A stretch of DNA of 64,000 bases from Salinarimonas ramus (GTDB lineage Bacteria > Pseudomonadota > Alphaproteobacteria > Rhizobiales > Beijerinckiaceae): positions 69,261 through 133,260 of the forward strand of contig NZ_BMMF01000004.1 of assembly GCF_014645695.1 (NCBI RefSeq). The letters run 5' to 3'. How positions within the stretch are numbered: the stretch's first letter is position 1; every line of letters begins with the position of its first letter. Below, piece after piece: positions 1-8,338 of this stretch. The notes beneath the pieces are model-generated. The model did no database searches. It saw nothing but the letters and a program-made list of their open reading frames with translations, and was not told the DNA's origin. A program made the translations under genes and the position numbers.

Positions 1-403
1 GCAGCAGGACGCCGCCATGGGCATGTTCGGCGCCATGACCTGGGCGCCCGACATGGACACGCCCGGGAACGCGGAGTTCGTCGCGGCCTACATCGAGAAG
101 TACGGCAAGGTGCCGGGCTCCTACGCCATGCAGGCCTACGACACCGCGATGCTGCTCGACGCGGCCGTCGAGGCCGCCGGCGGCGCGGACGACCAGGAGG
201 CGCTGCTCGAGGCCATCCGCACGGCGGACTTCCAGTCCTTGCGCGGCGACTTCGCCTTCAACAACAACCAGTACCCGATCCAGGATTTCTACCTGGTCGA
301 CATCGGCCAGCGCGAGGACGGGATGTACCAGACCCAGATCGTCGAGCAGGTCTTCGACGATTACGGCGACGTCTACGCCTCCGAGTGCCAGATGGGCGGC
401 TGA
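1..403 (+). CDS. ABC transporter substrate-binding protein, branched-chain amino acid type (3' part)
   Basis: The reading frame is open from the first bases of the window, so the gene begins upstream and only its last ~133 residues are seen. The end resembles the C-terminal lobe of LivK/HmgB-type periplasmic binding proteins: a YGKVPGSYAMQAYDTAMLL stretch, the usual helix with a paired aromatic and Asp, then a segment about turning a precursor fragment into a closing strand (LRGDFAFNNNQYP). It would deliver a ligand in the periplasm to the permease encoded by the next four genes. The ligand cannot be read from this fragment; amino acids, amides and aromatic acids are all known for the family. 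Confidence 0.85.
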   Translation, partial: QQDAAMGMFGAMTWAPDMDTPGNAEFVAAYIEKYGKVPGSYAMQAYDTAMLLDAAVEAAGGADDQEALLEAIRTADFQSLRGDFAFNNNQYPIQDFYLVDIGQREDGMYQTQIVEQVFDDYGDVYASECQMGG

Positions 404-444
404 GGCCGGCTCACGGTGCGGGCGCGGCCGCGGTCGCGCCCCTC

Positions 445-613
445 TCCTTCCCTGTAGGGGAAGGTGGATCGCCGCGCAGCGGCGAGATGGATGGGGCGCG
501 CCGCCAGGCGCGTTCGGCGAAGCCGAAGCGGAGCGCCGGGCGCCGCGCAGACCCTCTTGCGGACCCCACCCCTAGGCCGCTTCGCGGCCATTCCCCTCCC
601 CTACAGGGAGGGA
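445..613. repeat. Intergenic palindromic repeat element with inverted ends
   Basis: The gap between the binding protein and livH holds two near-identical ends in opposite orientation: CTTCCCTGTAGGGGAAGG near 447-464 and CCCCTCCCCTACAGGGAGGG at about 593-612. Between them lie further short GC-rich palindromes (for example GGCGAAGCC and GCCGCTTCGCGGC types). There is no coding potential of note. The arrangement is like the small mosaic or MITE-like intergenic repeats common in Hyphomicrobiales genomes. If transcribed it would fold into a long stem between the binding-protein gene and the permease genes, where it could protect or attenuate the message. Confidence 0.55.
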
Positions 614-631
614 CAGACGCGAGGTCGCGCC

Positions 632-1552
632 ATGTACACCACGCTCATCCTGGTCCAGACCCTCAACGGCCTGCAATTCGGGATCATCCTGTTCCTGATC
701 GCGGCGGGGCTCACGCTCGTGTTCGGGGTGATGGACTTCATCAACCTCGCCCACGGCGTGCAGTACATGATCGGGGCGTATTTCGCCTTCGCCTTCACGA
801 GCTGGACAGGGAGCTTCGGGCTGGGCCTCCTGCTCGCCCTGCCGGCGGCGCTGGTCTTCGGGCTCCTCTTGGAGGCGCTCGTCTTCCGACATCTCTACGA
901 CAAGGACCACCTGGAGCAGGTGCTCGCCACCTTCGGCATCATCCTGTTCCTCAACCAGGGCGTGAAGGTGGTCTGGGGTTCCTCGCCGCTCTTCGTGCCG
1001 GTGCCCGAGTTCCTGCAGGGCTCGATCGTGCTGTTCGAGGGCTTCTTCTACCCGACCTACCGCCTCGCCATCATCGGCGCGGGGCTCGGCGTCGCGGCGC
1101 TGCTCTACGTGCTGGTGAACTACACCCGCGCCGGCATGCTGGTGCGCGCGGGCGCGACCAACGCCAAGATGGTCTCGGCGCTGGGCGTCGACATCCGCCG
1201 GCTGTTCATGATCGTCTTCGGCTTCGGGGCGATGCTCGCGGGCTTCGCCGGCGCGATGGTGGCGCCGATCCTGTCGGTCGAGCCCGGCATGGGCGACAAC
1301 CTCCTCATCCTCGCCTTCGTCGTCATCGTCATCGGCGGCATCGGCTCGATCCGCGGGGCGTTCCTCGCAGCCCTCATCATCGGCCTCGTCGACACGCTCG
1401 GGCGCACCTTCGCGGGCGACGTGCTGCGGCTGTTCATGGATCCCGGCGCCGCCTCCACGGTCGGCCGCGCGGTGGCGCCGATGCTGATCTACATCCTCAT
1501 GGCCGCGGTCCTGTTCTTCCGCCCGGCCGGCCTCTTCCCCGTCAAGCGCTGA
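632..1552 (+). CDS. livH: Branched-chain amino acid ABC transporter permease LivH-type
   Basis: A 306-residue inner-membrane protein almost entirely made of hydrophobic helices, of the BPD_transp_2 family (LivH branch). It begins MYTTLILVQTLNGLQFG, the normal LivH opening, and contains the conserved LVFGVMDFINLAHG stretch near residue 30 and a GGIGSIRGAF loop near residue 238 that contacts the ATPases. An in-frame extension upstream to 464 exists but runs through the repeat element, so ATG 632 after a GAGG-like site is preferred. It pairs with LivM to form the channel. The livM ATG follows 14 bases after its stop codon. Confidence 0.93.
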   Translation: MYTTLILVQTLNGLQFGIILFLIAAGLTLVFGVMDFINLAHGVQYMIGAYFAFAFTSWTGSFGLGLLLALPAALVFGLLLEALVFRHLYDKDHLEQVLATFGIILFLNQGVKVVWGSSPLFVPVPEFLQGSIVLFEGFFYPTYRLAIIGAGLGVAALLYVLVNYTRAGMLVRAGATNAKMVSALGVDIRRLFMIVFGFGAMLAGFAGAMVAPILSVEPGMGDNLLILAFVVIVIGGIGSIRGAFLAALIIGLVDTLGRTFAGDVLRLFMDPGAASTVGRAVAPMLIYILMAAVLFFRPAGLFPVKR

Positions 1553-1566
1553 GGAGGCGTTCCGCC

Positions 1567-2577
1567 ATGCTCGACACCGCCTCCCCCGCCGCCGCGAAGG
1601 TCGCCGCCCCGCCGCCGGAAGCCGGCGCGACGTCCGCGCGCGCCCCGCTGATCCGCCGCGAGGCGCTCGCCTTCGCGCTGTTCGCGTTCTTCGCGATCGC
1701 CCCCGCCATCGCCCAGGTCGGCGCGGAGGGATACCTGCTCTCGCTCGTCATCCGCGCGATGATCTTCGCCATCGCGGCGCTCTCGCTCGACCTGATCCTG
1801 GGCTACGGCGCGCTCGTCTCCTTCGGGCACGCGGCCTTCGTCGGCATCGGCTGCTACGCCGTCGGCATCCTGATGGCGCATTCGGTGAGCGACCTCTTCG
1901 TCCAGCTCCTCGCGACGCTGCTGGCGAGCGCGCTCTTCGCGCTGGTCACGGGAGCGATCTCGCTCAGGACGAAGGGCGTCTACTTCATCATGATCACGCT
2001 GGCCTTCGGGCAGATGATCTACTTCCTGACGACCTCGCTCGCGGCCTATGGCGGCGACGACGGGCTGACCCTGCCATCGCGCAGCGCCGTCTTCGGCACG
2101 GACGTGCTCGAGAACGACCTCGTCTTCTACTACCTCGTGCTCGCCTGCCTCGTCGGCGTCTACGCGCTCTTGCGCGCCATCGTCGGCTCGCGCTTCGGTC
2201 GCGTGCTGCGCGGCACCAGGGAGAACCCGGTGCGCATGCAGGCCATCGGCTACGATCCCTACCGCTATCAGCTCGTCGCCTACGTGATCGCCGGCATGAT
2301 CGCCGGGCTCTCGGGCTTCCTGCTCGCCAACCACATCGAGTTCGTCTCCCCGGCCTTCATCTCCTGGCAGCGCTCGGGAGAGCTGATCATCATGGTGGTG
2401 CTGGGCGGCATGGGCACGCTGGTGGGCCCGATCGTTGGCGCCATGTCCTTCCTCTTCCTGGAGGAGATCCTCGCGCGCATCACGCAGGACTGGAAGCTGA
2501 TCTTCGGCCCGCTCCTCGTCCTCGTCGCCCTGTTCGCGCGGGGCGGCATCCTCGGCTTCTTCCGGAGGAAGGCATGA
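1567..2577 (+). CDS. livM: Branched-chain amino acid ABC transporter permease LivM-type
   Basis: A 336-residue membrane permease of the LivM branch. The first ~35 residues are Ala/Pro-rich and cytoplasmic, then the hydrophobic helices begin. The cytoplasmic loop near residue 215-230 (GTRENPVRMQAIGYDP) is the usual LivM ATPase-contact loop. ATG 1567 follows a GAGGAGG ribosome site. The stop codon overlaps the start of livG by four bases (ATGA), which indicates translational coupling. The longer open frame reaching back to 385 is only the absence of stops in GC-rich DNA. Confidence 0.93.
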   Translation: MLDTASPAAAKVAAPPPEAGATSARAPLIRREALAFALFAFFAIAPAIAQVGAEGYLLSLVIRAMIFAIAALSLDLILGYGALVSFGHAAFVGIGCYAVGILMAHSVSDLFVQLLATLLASALFALVTGAISLRTKGVYFIMITLAFGQMIYFLTTSLAAYGGDDGLTLPSRSAVFGTDVLENDLVFYYLVLACLVGVYALLRAIVGSRFGRVLRGTRENPVRMQAIGYDPYRYQLVAYVIAGMIAGLSGFLLANHIEFVSPAFISWQRSGELIIMVVLGGMGTLVGPIVGAMSFLFLEEILARITQDWKLIFGPLLVLVALFARGGILGFFRRKA

Positions 2578-3323
2578 GCGCGATCCTCGAGCTGAAGCAC
2601 CTGCGCAAGAATTACGGCGCGCTCGCCGTCACCGACGACGTCTCCCTCGCCGTCGACGCCGGCGAGCTGCACGCGATCATCGGGCCCAACGGCGCGGGCA
2701 AGACGACGCTGATCCACCAGATCTCCGGCCTCGCGCCCTCCGACAGCGGGCAGATCCTGTTCGACGGGCGCGACGTGACCCGTGCGCCGATGCACGAGCG
2801 CGTGCGTGCGGGCCTCGCGCGCTCCTTCCAGATCACCTCGATCCTGCCGGGCTTCACCGCGCGCGAGAACGTGGCGGTCGCCGTGCAGGCGCGCTCGGGC
2901 TCCTCGTTCCGCTTCTTCGGCGACCCCGCCCGCGAGCGCGACCTCGACGCGCAGGCGATGGAGGCGCTCGCGATCGTCGGCCTCACCGGGCGCGCGGACG
3001 TGACGGCGGGCCAGCTCTCGCACGGCGAGAAGCGCCAGCTCGAGCTCGCCATCGGGCTCGCCACGCGGCCGAAGCTGCTGCTCCTCGACGAGCCGCTGGC
3101 GGGAACCGGCAAGGAGGAATCCGAGCGCGTGGTCGAGACGCTGCTCGGCCTCAAGGGCCGTTACACCATCGTGCTCATCGAGCACGACATGGACGCCGTC
3201 TTCGCGCTCGCCGACCGGGTGAGCGTGCTGGTCTACGGGCGCGTCGTCGCCACCGGCGCGCCCGACGCCGTGCGCTCCGACCCGGCGGTGCGCGAAGCCT
3301 ATCTCGGCGAGGAGGCCGCCTGA
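2574..3323 (+). CDS. livG: Branched-chain amino acid ABC transporter ATP-binding protein LivG-type
   Basis: A 249-residue cytoplasmic ATPase. Walker A is GPNGAGKTT near residue 39, the ABC signature is LSHGEKRQLEL near 149, Walker B is LLLLDEP near 167, and the switch His is in IEHDMD near 203. The RSFQITSILPGFTARENV stretch is typical of the LivG Q-loop region. It overlaps livM by four bases at its start and livF by one base at its end (TGATG), so the five transport genes read as one operon. It energises the LivHM channel together with LivF. Confidence 0.94.
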   Translation: MSAILELKHLRKNYGALAVTDDVSLAVDAGELHAIIGPNGAGKTTLIHQISGLAPSDSGQILFDGRDVTRAPMHERVRAGLARSFQITSILPGFTARENVAVAVQARSGSSFRFFGDPARERDLDAQAMEALAIVGLTGRADVTAGQLSHGEKRQLELAIGLATRPKLLLLDEPLAGTGKEESERVVETLLGLKGRYTIVLIEHDMDAVFALADRVSVLVYGRVVATGAPDAVRSDPAVREAYLGEEAA

Positions 3324-4021
3324 TGCTGTCCGTGCGCAAGCTCGAATCGAGCTACGGCCCCGCCCAGGTCCTGTTCGACATCTCCTTCGACATCGCCGAG
3401 GGCGAGGTCGTCACCCTGCTCGGCCGCAACGGGATGGGCAAGACGACGACGGTCAATTCGATCCTCGGCCTGGTGAAACCGAAAGCCGGGGAGATCCGCT
3501 TCGAGGGCCGCGAGATCCGCGGCCTGCCCTCCTACCGCATCGCGCAATGCGGCATCGGCCTCGTGCCGGAGGGGCGCCAGATCTTCCCCACGCTCACCGT
3601 CGAGGAGAACCTCGTCGCCACCTCCGCCGCGCGCTTCGGCGCGGCGCGCTGGACGCTCGCCTCGGTCTACGAGCTCTTCCCCCGCCTCGACGAGCGGCGC
3701 CGGAACCTCGGATCGCAGCTCTCGGGCGGCGAGCAGCAGATGCTCGCCATCGGACGTGCGTTGATGACGAACCCGAAGCTCGTCATTCTCGACGAGGCGA
3801 CGGAGGGGCTCGCACCGCTCATCCGCGCCGAGATCTGGGACTGCCTCGCCCGCCTCAAGACGGAGGGCCAGGCCATCCTCGTCATCGACAAGAACGTCGA
3901 CGCGCTGATCCCGCTCGCGGACAGGCACGTCGTCGTGGAGAAAGGCCGCGTCGCCTGGATGGGGACGAGCGCGGAGCTGAAGGCGGATGCCAGCGTGAAG
4001 GATCGCTTCCTCCACGTCTGA
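3323..4021 (+). CDS. livF: Branched-chain amino acid ABC transporter ATP-binding protein LivF-type
   Basis: A 232-residue ATPase, the partner of LivG. Walker A is GRNGMGKTT near residue 34, the signature is LSGGEQQMLAIGRAL near 133, and Walker B is LVILDEATEG near 152. The switch position reads VIDKNVD, where most LivF proteins have an Asn or His followed by a similar context; this Lys-Asn form is usual for this branch. The length is normal for LivF (about 235). The ATG shares a base with the livG stop codon. Substrate specificity lies in the binding protein, not here. Confidence 0.93.
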   Translation: MLSVRKLESSYGPAQVLFDISFDIAEGEVVTLLGRNGMGKTTTVNSILGLVKPKAGEIRFEGREIRGLPSYRIAQCGIGLVPEGRQIFPTLTVEENLVATSAARFGAARWTLASVYELFPRLDERRRNLGSQLSGGEQQMLAIGRALMTNPKLVILDEATEGLAPLIRAEIWDCLARLKTEGQAILVIDKNVDALIPLADRHVVVEKGRVAWMGTSAELKADASVKDRFLHV

Positions 4022-4058
4022 CGAAGAAGAGCGCTGAGACGAGAGGGGGTAATCCACC

Positions 4059-4517
4059 ATGCGTACCGACGAGATCGCCGGCATCACGCCCGGCGGCGAA
4101 GGGTTCGAGGGCGTTCGCCTGAACATCCTGGGCCAGGTCTACGTGCCCAAGAACGTCACCGAGCAGTGCTTCTCCTGGCACGCGACGTTCCCCGTCGGCA
4201 CGTTCGTGCCGCCGCACATCCACCCGACGCAGGACGAGTACATCTACATGCTCGAGGGTCGCTTCGACCTGATGCTCGGCGGCGAGGACGTGGTGGCGCA
4301 GGCGGGCGACCTGATCCGCATGCCCAAGGGCATGCCGCACGGCATCTTCAACAAGACCGACCAGCCGGTGAAGTGCCTGTTCTGGGTCACGCCCACGCGC
4401 AAGCTCTACGACCTGTTCTGGGGCATCCACTCCATGAGCGACCCGAACCCAGAGGCGGTGGTGGCGCTCTCGGCCCAGCACGAGGTCGAGTTCCTGCCGC
4501 CGCCTCCGGGCGCGTGA
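4059..4517 (+). CDS. Cupin domain protein
   Basis: A 152-residue single-domain cupin. The first cupin motif is visible as PPHIHPTQDEYIYMLEG at residues ~52-68, with two His and a Glu as metal ligands. The second carries PKGMPHGIFN near residue 89, with the fourth ligand His. It starts at ATG 4059 behind a GAGAGGGGG ribosome site, 37 bases after livF, and may be the last gene of the liv operon. Such stand-alone cupins include isomerases, dioxygenase-like enzymes and sugar-binding proteins. The reaction cannot be told from sequence; its position suggests it acts on, or senses, the imported compound. Confidence 0.8.
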   Translation: MRTDEIAGITPGGEGFEGVRLNILGQVYVPKNVTEQCFSWHATFPVGTFVPPHIHPTQDEYIYMLEGRFDLMLGGEDVVAQAGDLIRMPKGMPHGIFNKTDQPVKCLFWVTPTRKLYDLFWGIHSMSDPNPEAVVALSAQHEVEFLPPPPGA

Positions 4518-4541
4518 TGGGGCGGGAAAGTCCCGGCCGCG

Positions 4542-6239
4542 TCAGCGCGAGGCGAGGAACGCCTCGTGCTCGCGGGCGAGCGCGCCCGACAGCGCCTTCT
4601 CGATGAGCGCGCGGGTCTCGTCGACGCCGTAGAGCGCGACGAACGAGCCGAAGCGCGGCCCGCGCTCCTCGCCGAGCAGGACCTGGTAGAGCGTGGCGAA
4701 CCAGGTCTGCGAGACGCCCGGGCGCCCGTCCGGGCTCTTCGACTTGCCGGACGTGTCGGGGAAATGCGTGCGCCCGACCTCGTAGACCACGTCCTGGAGC
4801 GCGGCCGCGTCGGTGGAGCCGGCGTGCGGGGCGAGCGCGCGGTCGAGCTCCTCCAGAGCGGCGCGCTCCTCGGGGGTCGGCGCGCGGTAGGTCTTCTGCG
4901 GGCGCACGAAGTCGCGGTAATAGCGCACCGCCCGCTCGACGAGGACGTCGAGGCGCGGATGCGTCTGCGGCGACGCGCCCGGCGCATAGCGGCGGATGAA
5001 GGCCCAGAGCAGCCCCGGCTCCTCGGCGTTCGCCACGGCGACGAGGTTCAAGAGCATGCCGAACGTGATCTGCGCGGCGGCCGCGTTCTCGCCCTCGCTC
5101 TGGACGGTCTCGGGCTTCGGCGGCGCGCCGCTGTGGATGTGCCAGACCGGGTTGCCGAGGCGGTTCTTGTCGTCCTGGCGCTGGTAGCGCTCGAGGAACG
5201 AGAGATACTCGTCGACGTGCTTGGGGATCACGTCGAAGAACAGCCGCTTGGCCTCGCGCGGGCGGTTGTACATGTAGAGCGCCAGGCTCTCGGGCGTGCC
5301 GTAGGCGAGCCATTCGTCGATGGTGAGCCCGTTGCCCTTGGACTTCGAGATCTTCTGGCCGTTCTGGTCGAGGAACAGCTCGTAGTTGAAGCCCTCCGGC
5401 GGCTCGGCGCCCAGCGCGCGGGCGATGGCGCCCGAGACCTTGACGGAATCGATCAAGTCCTTGCCGGCCATCTCGTAGTCGACGCCGAGCGCCACCCAGC
5501 GCATGGCCCAGTCGGGCTTCCATTGCAGCTTGGCGTGCCCGCCGGTCACCGGCGTCTCGTAGCGCTCGCCGGTCTCGGGGTCGCGCCAGACGAGCGTGCC
5601 CTTCTGCGGATGGCGCTCCTCCATCGGCACCTGCATGACGATGCCGGTCACCGGGTGGATCGGCAGGAAGGGCGAGTAGGTCGCGCGTCGCTCCTCGCCC
5701 AGCGTCGGCAGCATGATCTCCATCACCGCGTCGTAGCGCTCGAGCACGAGGCGCAGCGTGTCGTCGAAGCGGCCGGACGCGTAGCATTGCGTCGAGGACA
5801 GGAACTCGTACTCGAAGCCGAAGGCGTCGAGGAAGGCGCGCAGGCGCGCGTTGTTGTGGTGGCCGAAGCTCTCGTGCGTGCCGAAGGGGTCGGGCACCCT
5901 GGTGAGCGGCAGGCCCAGCGCGCCGCGCAGGAGCTCCTGGTTCGGCAGGTTCTCGGGCACCTTGCGCAGGCCGTCCATGTCGTCCGAGAAGGCGACGAGG
6001 CGGGTGGGCACGGAATCGTTCGTCAGCGCACGGAAGGCGTTGCGCACCATCGTCGTGCGCGCCACCTCGCCGAACGTGCCGATATGCGGCAGGCCGGACG
6101 GCCCGTAGCCCGTCTCGAAGACGACCTCGGTTTTGCCGGTGCGCTCCAGGCGCGCGACGAGCTTGCGCGCCTCCTCGAAGGGCCAGGCGGTGGCGGAGCG
6201 CAGGACGTCCGGGTCGATCATCGTCTCAGGTTTTCCCAT
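4542..6239 (-). CDS. lysK: Lysyl-tRNA synthetase, class I
   Basis: A 565-residue class I enzyme charging tRNA-Lys in the cytoplasm. This is the archaeal/alphaproteobacterial form, unrelated to the class II LysS of E. coli. The HIGH-type motif is [10 protein letters not shown] near residue 45-54 and the KMSKS-type motif is KISKSKG near residue 297; both are intact. The length fits the family (about 530-560). ATG 6239 has only a weak ribosome site; an ATG six codons downstream (MIDPDV) is also possible. It converges with the cupin gene, with 24 bases between stop codons. Confidence 0.95.
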   Translation of the reverse strand: MGKPETMIDPDVLRSATAWPFEEARKLVARLERTGKTEVVFETGYGPSGLPHIGTFGEVARTTMVRNAFRALTNDSVPTRLVAFSDDMDGLRKVPENLPNQELLRGALGLPLTRVPDPFGTHESFGHHNNARLRAFLDAFGFEYEFLSSTQCYASGRFDDTLRLVLERYDAVMEIMLPTLGEERRATYSPFLPIHPVTGIVMQVPMEERHPQKGTLVWRDPETGERYETPVTGGHAKLQWKPDWAMRWVALGVDYEMAGKDLIDSVKVSGAIARALGAEPPEGFNYELFLDQNGQKISKSKGNGLTIDEWLAYGTPESLALYMYNRPREAKRLFFDVIPKHVDEYLSFLERYQRQDDKNRLGNPVWHIHSGAPPKPETVQSEGENAAAAQITFGMLLNLVAVANAEEPGLLWAFIRRYAPGASPQTHPRLDVLVERAVRYYRDFVRPQKTYRAPTPEERAALEELDRALAPHAGSTDAAALQDVVYEVGRTHFPDTSGKSKSPDGRPGVSQTWFATLYQVLLGEERGPRFGSFVALYGVDETRALIEKALSGALAREHEAFLASR

Positions 6240-6328
6240 GAATGCGAGGCTGTGAGGCTTACGCCGCAGGCCGCGGGGGCGTCAATGGCGGGGGTGGCGC
6301 GGGGAGCGCGCCCGTTCGCCTCGCATGC

Positions 6329-6724
6329 TCAGTCCGGGAAGACGGCGTGGGCGCGATCGAGCCAGACGAGATAGAACGTCGCGTCGAACAGAGCGCCGTG
6401 GACGCGTGCCTTGCCGTCGACGCGCAGCTCGCACAGGCCGATGTCCTTGGAGAGGCTCGCGGGACGCGAGAAGCCCCGCGCCGCCGGCCCCTTGTGCGGC
6501 TTCCAGCCGAGCCCCGGGTCGGCGCGCAGCTGGGCGGGCGTGAGCGACTGCACCTTGTCGACGAGCCGTCGCAGCTTCTTCAGCTCGGGCGCGCGCCAGT
6601 CCGAAAGGCATTGCGAGCCCGCATGCCAGTGCTTCAGCGACACGTCGACCGCAGGAGCGATCTCCCGCGGCGCTCCCTTCGGCACGCTCTCCACGGGAGG
6701 AAAGCCGAAGCGCGCCTCGCTCAC
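6329..6724 (-). CDS. Small unknown protein, partner of a Panacea-domain gene (candidate toxin)
   Basis: A 131-residue soluble protein with no family I can name. It has a basic, Lys/Arg-rich middle (ELKKLRRLVDKVQSL) and a C-terminal beta-like end with a Phe-Tyr-Leu-Val-Trp-Leu-Asp then His-Ala-Val-Phe-Pro pattern. The GTG start at 6724 overlaps the stop of the preceding gene in a GTGA arrangement, so the two are translationally coupled. In known Panacea systems the gene paired in this way is a toxin (PanT), and the toxin fold varies widely. A toxin role is inferred from context only. An ordinary conserved protein co-transcribed by chance is the alternative. Confidence 0.6.
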   Translation of the reverse strand: MSEARFGFPPVESVPKGAPREIAPAVDVSLKHWHAGSQCLSDWRAPELKKLRRLVDKVQSLTPAQLRADPGLGWKPHKGPAARGFSRPASLSKDIGLCELRVDGKARVHGALFDATFYLVWLDRAHAVFPD

Positions 6725-7254
6725 GCCGCCACCCTCAACGCTTCGAACCACGCGCGCATCGCGCTCTTCGGAATGATCGCCGCGGAGCGGGCGTCGGGCG
6801 CGAGGCCGCCGCGGGCGTCGCGCCAGGGCGCCTCCTCGTGGGTCATCGCCTCGAGCCGCTTGGCGGAATAGATCCCGTATCGGGCGTGCACGCCCTGGAG
6901 CAGCGCCGCGGCGTCTCCCACGATGCGCCGCGTGATCCGCTGGCTCGGCAGCGCGTCGTAGCCGTGCGGTCGAAAATGCTCGAACACGCTCGGCGCGACG
7001 GGGCCGTGCGCCCACGCCTGGAGATCCTCGGCGAAAAGCGGGCGGCCGAGATGCGCCAGCGCCCAGCCCTGCGCGTAGTAGACGAGCTTCTGCGCCTTCA
7101 GATGCGTGATGGCGTCCCCCGCCTCGCGGTCGGTCGCATTCACGAACCATTTGGCGACGTCGAGCGCCGTGTAGCCGAGGCACGGCGCGTCGCCGGTCGA
7201 GGCCGCCTCGAAGCCCGTTGCGCCGCCGGTGTTCGCTCCAGCCATCGCCGGCAT
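6721..7254 (-). CDS. Panacea-domain (DUF4065/SocA-like) protein, putative antitoxin
   Basis: A 177-residue cytoplasmic protein. Its core has the features of the Panacea/SocA domain: an N-terminal DVAKWFVN helix, the KLQKLVYYAQGW-like stretch seen here as HLKAQKLVYYAQGWAL, then AWAHGPVAPSVF, the diagnostic AWxxGPVxPxVY motif. The domain is known from SocA, an adaptor for ClpXP degradation of the SocB toxin in Caulobacter, and from PanA antitoxins that neutralise many unrelated toxins. ATG 7254 is chosen because GAGGGA lies just upstream; an in-frame GTG at 7287 lacks such a site. The next gene overlaps its stop codon. Confidence 0.82.
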   Translation of the reverse strand: MPAMAGANTGGATGFEAASTGDAPCLGYTALDVAKWFVNATDREAGDAITHLKAQKLVYYAQGWALAHLGRPLFAEDLQAWAHGPVAPSVFEHFRPHGYDALPSQRITRRIVGDAAALLQGVHARYGIYSAKRLEAMTHEEAPWRDARGGLAPDARSAAIIPKSAMRAWFEALRVAA

Positions 7255-7335
7255 CTCCGTTCCCTCTGCGTTCTCTTCTCCTAGCACAGACGAGAACGAG
7301 CGTGCAACACCGACGTCATCACAACTTACGCACCC

Positions 7336-8205
7336 TCAAAACGGCCCCACCGGGAAGAACCGCAGGTAGATCTCCGCGTAGGTGCCGTCCTCCCACAGGC
7401 GGGCGAGGGCGGCGTCGAAGGCGTCCGCCAGGAGCGCGTCGCCGGGGCGGAAGACGAAGCCGATGCCCTCGCCGAAGAAGCGCGCGTCGAGGAAGGGGCC
7501 CGACACCAGCGTGCAGCATTCCTCCGACGCCCGCCCGCCGACCCACAGGGCGAGCGCCGTGCCGTCGGCGAAGAGGAGGTCCGTCTCGCCCTCGCGCAGC
7601 GCGTCCTGGGCGGCGGACAGGCTCTCGAAGGGCACGCGCGTCGCGCCCGGCCAGAAGGTGGCGACGTAGGCCTCGTGCGCGGTCCCCGCGACGACGGCGA
7701 CCCGCGCGTCCGCGAGCGCGGCCTCGTCCATCGCGTCCGGCGCGAAGCCGGCGGCGGCGGCGCGGGGCGCGGCGAAGCGGGCGGGGAAGCGGAAGAAGGG
7801 GCGCGTCGCCGCGTGCTCGGCCCGCAGGTCGGCGGTGAGCCGGATGGCGGCGGCGAGCGCGTCCCCCTCCGCGGCGTCGAGCGCGGGCACCAGCGTCTCG
7901 AAGGGCCGCGCCTGGATGGTACAGGCGAGCCCCGCCTCGAGGCAGGCCTCGCGCGCGAGCTCGACGACGAAGCCCGTGGGCGTCCCGTCCGCGCCCAGGA
8001 AATGCAAGGGCGGGAAATCCCCGCTCGTGAGGAAGCGCACGGTCCGCCCGGGCGGCACGGAGACCGGCTCGCGCGGGCTGCGCGGATCCCAGAAATTGGG
8101 AATCACCGGCTCGGGCAGCCCCGACGCGGGCTGCGCCGCCGCGGGGGCGGCGAGGAGAAGGAGGAGGAGGGCGGGGAGGAGGAGGCGCATGAGAGCGGCA
8201 CGCAT
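7336..8205 (-). CDS. Periplasmic substrate-binding protein, amino acid (SBP_bac_3) type
   Basis: A 289-residue exported protein. The N-terminus is a clear signal peptide (Arg residues, a run of Leu, cleavage after AAPAAAQ near residue 25). The mature part starts with a TVRFLTSGDFPPLHFLG strand and GFVVELAREAC helix, the usual opening of type 2 periplasmic binding proteins, and ends with LWEDGTYAEIYLRFF. No permease or ATPase lies next to it, so it is an orphan component, or a sensor for a distant system. Two Cys in an ECC motif near residue 230 are unusual. The start could also be the ATG five codons in. Confidence 0.8.
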   Translation of the reverse strand: MRAALMRLLLPALLLLLLAAPAAAQPASGLPEPVIPNFWDPRSPREPVSVPPGRTVRFLTSGDFPPLHFLGADGTPTGFVVELAREACLEAGLACTIQARPFETLVPALDAAEGDALAAAIRLTADLRAEHAATRPFFRFPARFAAPRAAAAGFAPDAMDEAALADARVAVVAGTAHEAYVATFWPGATRVPFESLSAAQDALREGETDLLFADGTALALWVGGRASEECCTLVSGPFLDARFFGEGIGFVFRPGDALLADAFDAALARLWEDGTYAEIYLRFFPVGPF

Positions 8206-8338
8206 AAGTGATTCGACTGACGCACTAGCGAATTACGAGTAGCATTGTCAAGATACACGTCCTATGACGTGGCGCACCGTCGTATGCCATGCATAATCGC
8301 AGCTCCGAAAGACGGTGAAGGCAGGGCGGGGGTCGACG

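Noticed and set aside
385..1566. N-terminal extension of the livM frame
   Set aside because: The extension is Arg/Pro/Gly-rich and lies across livH in another frame. LivM normally starts near the ATG at 1567.
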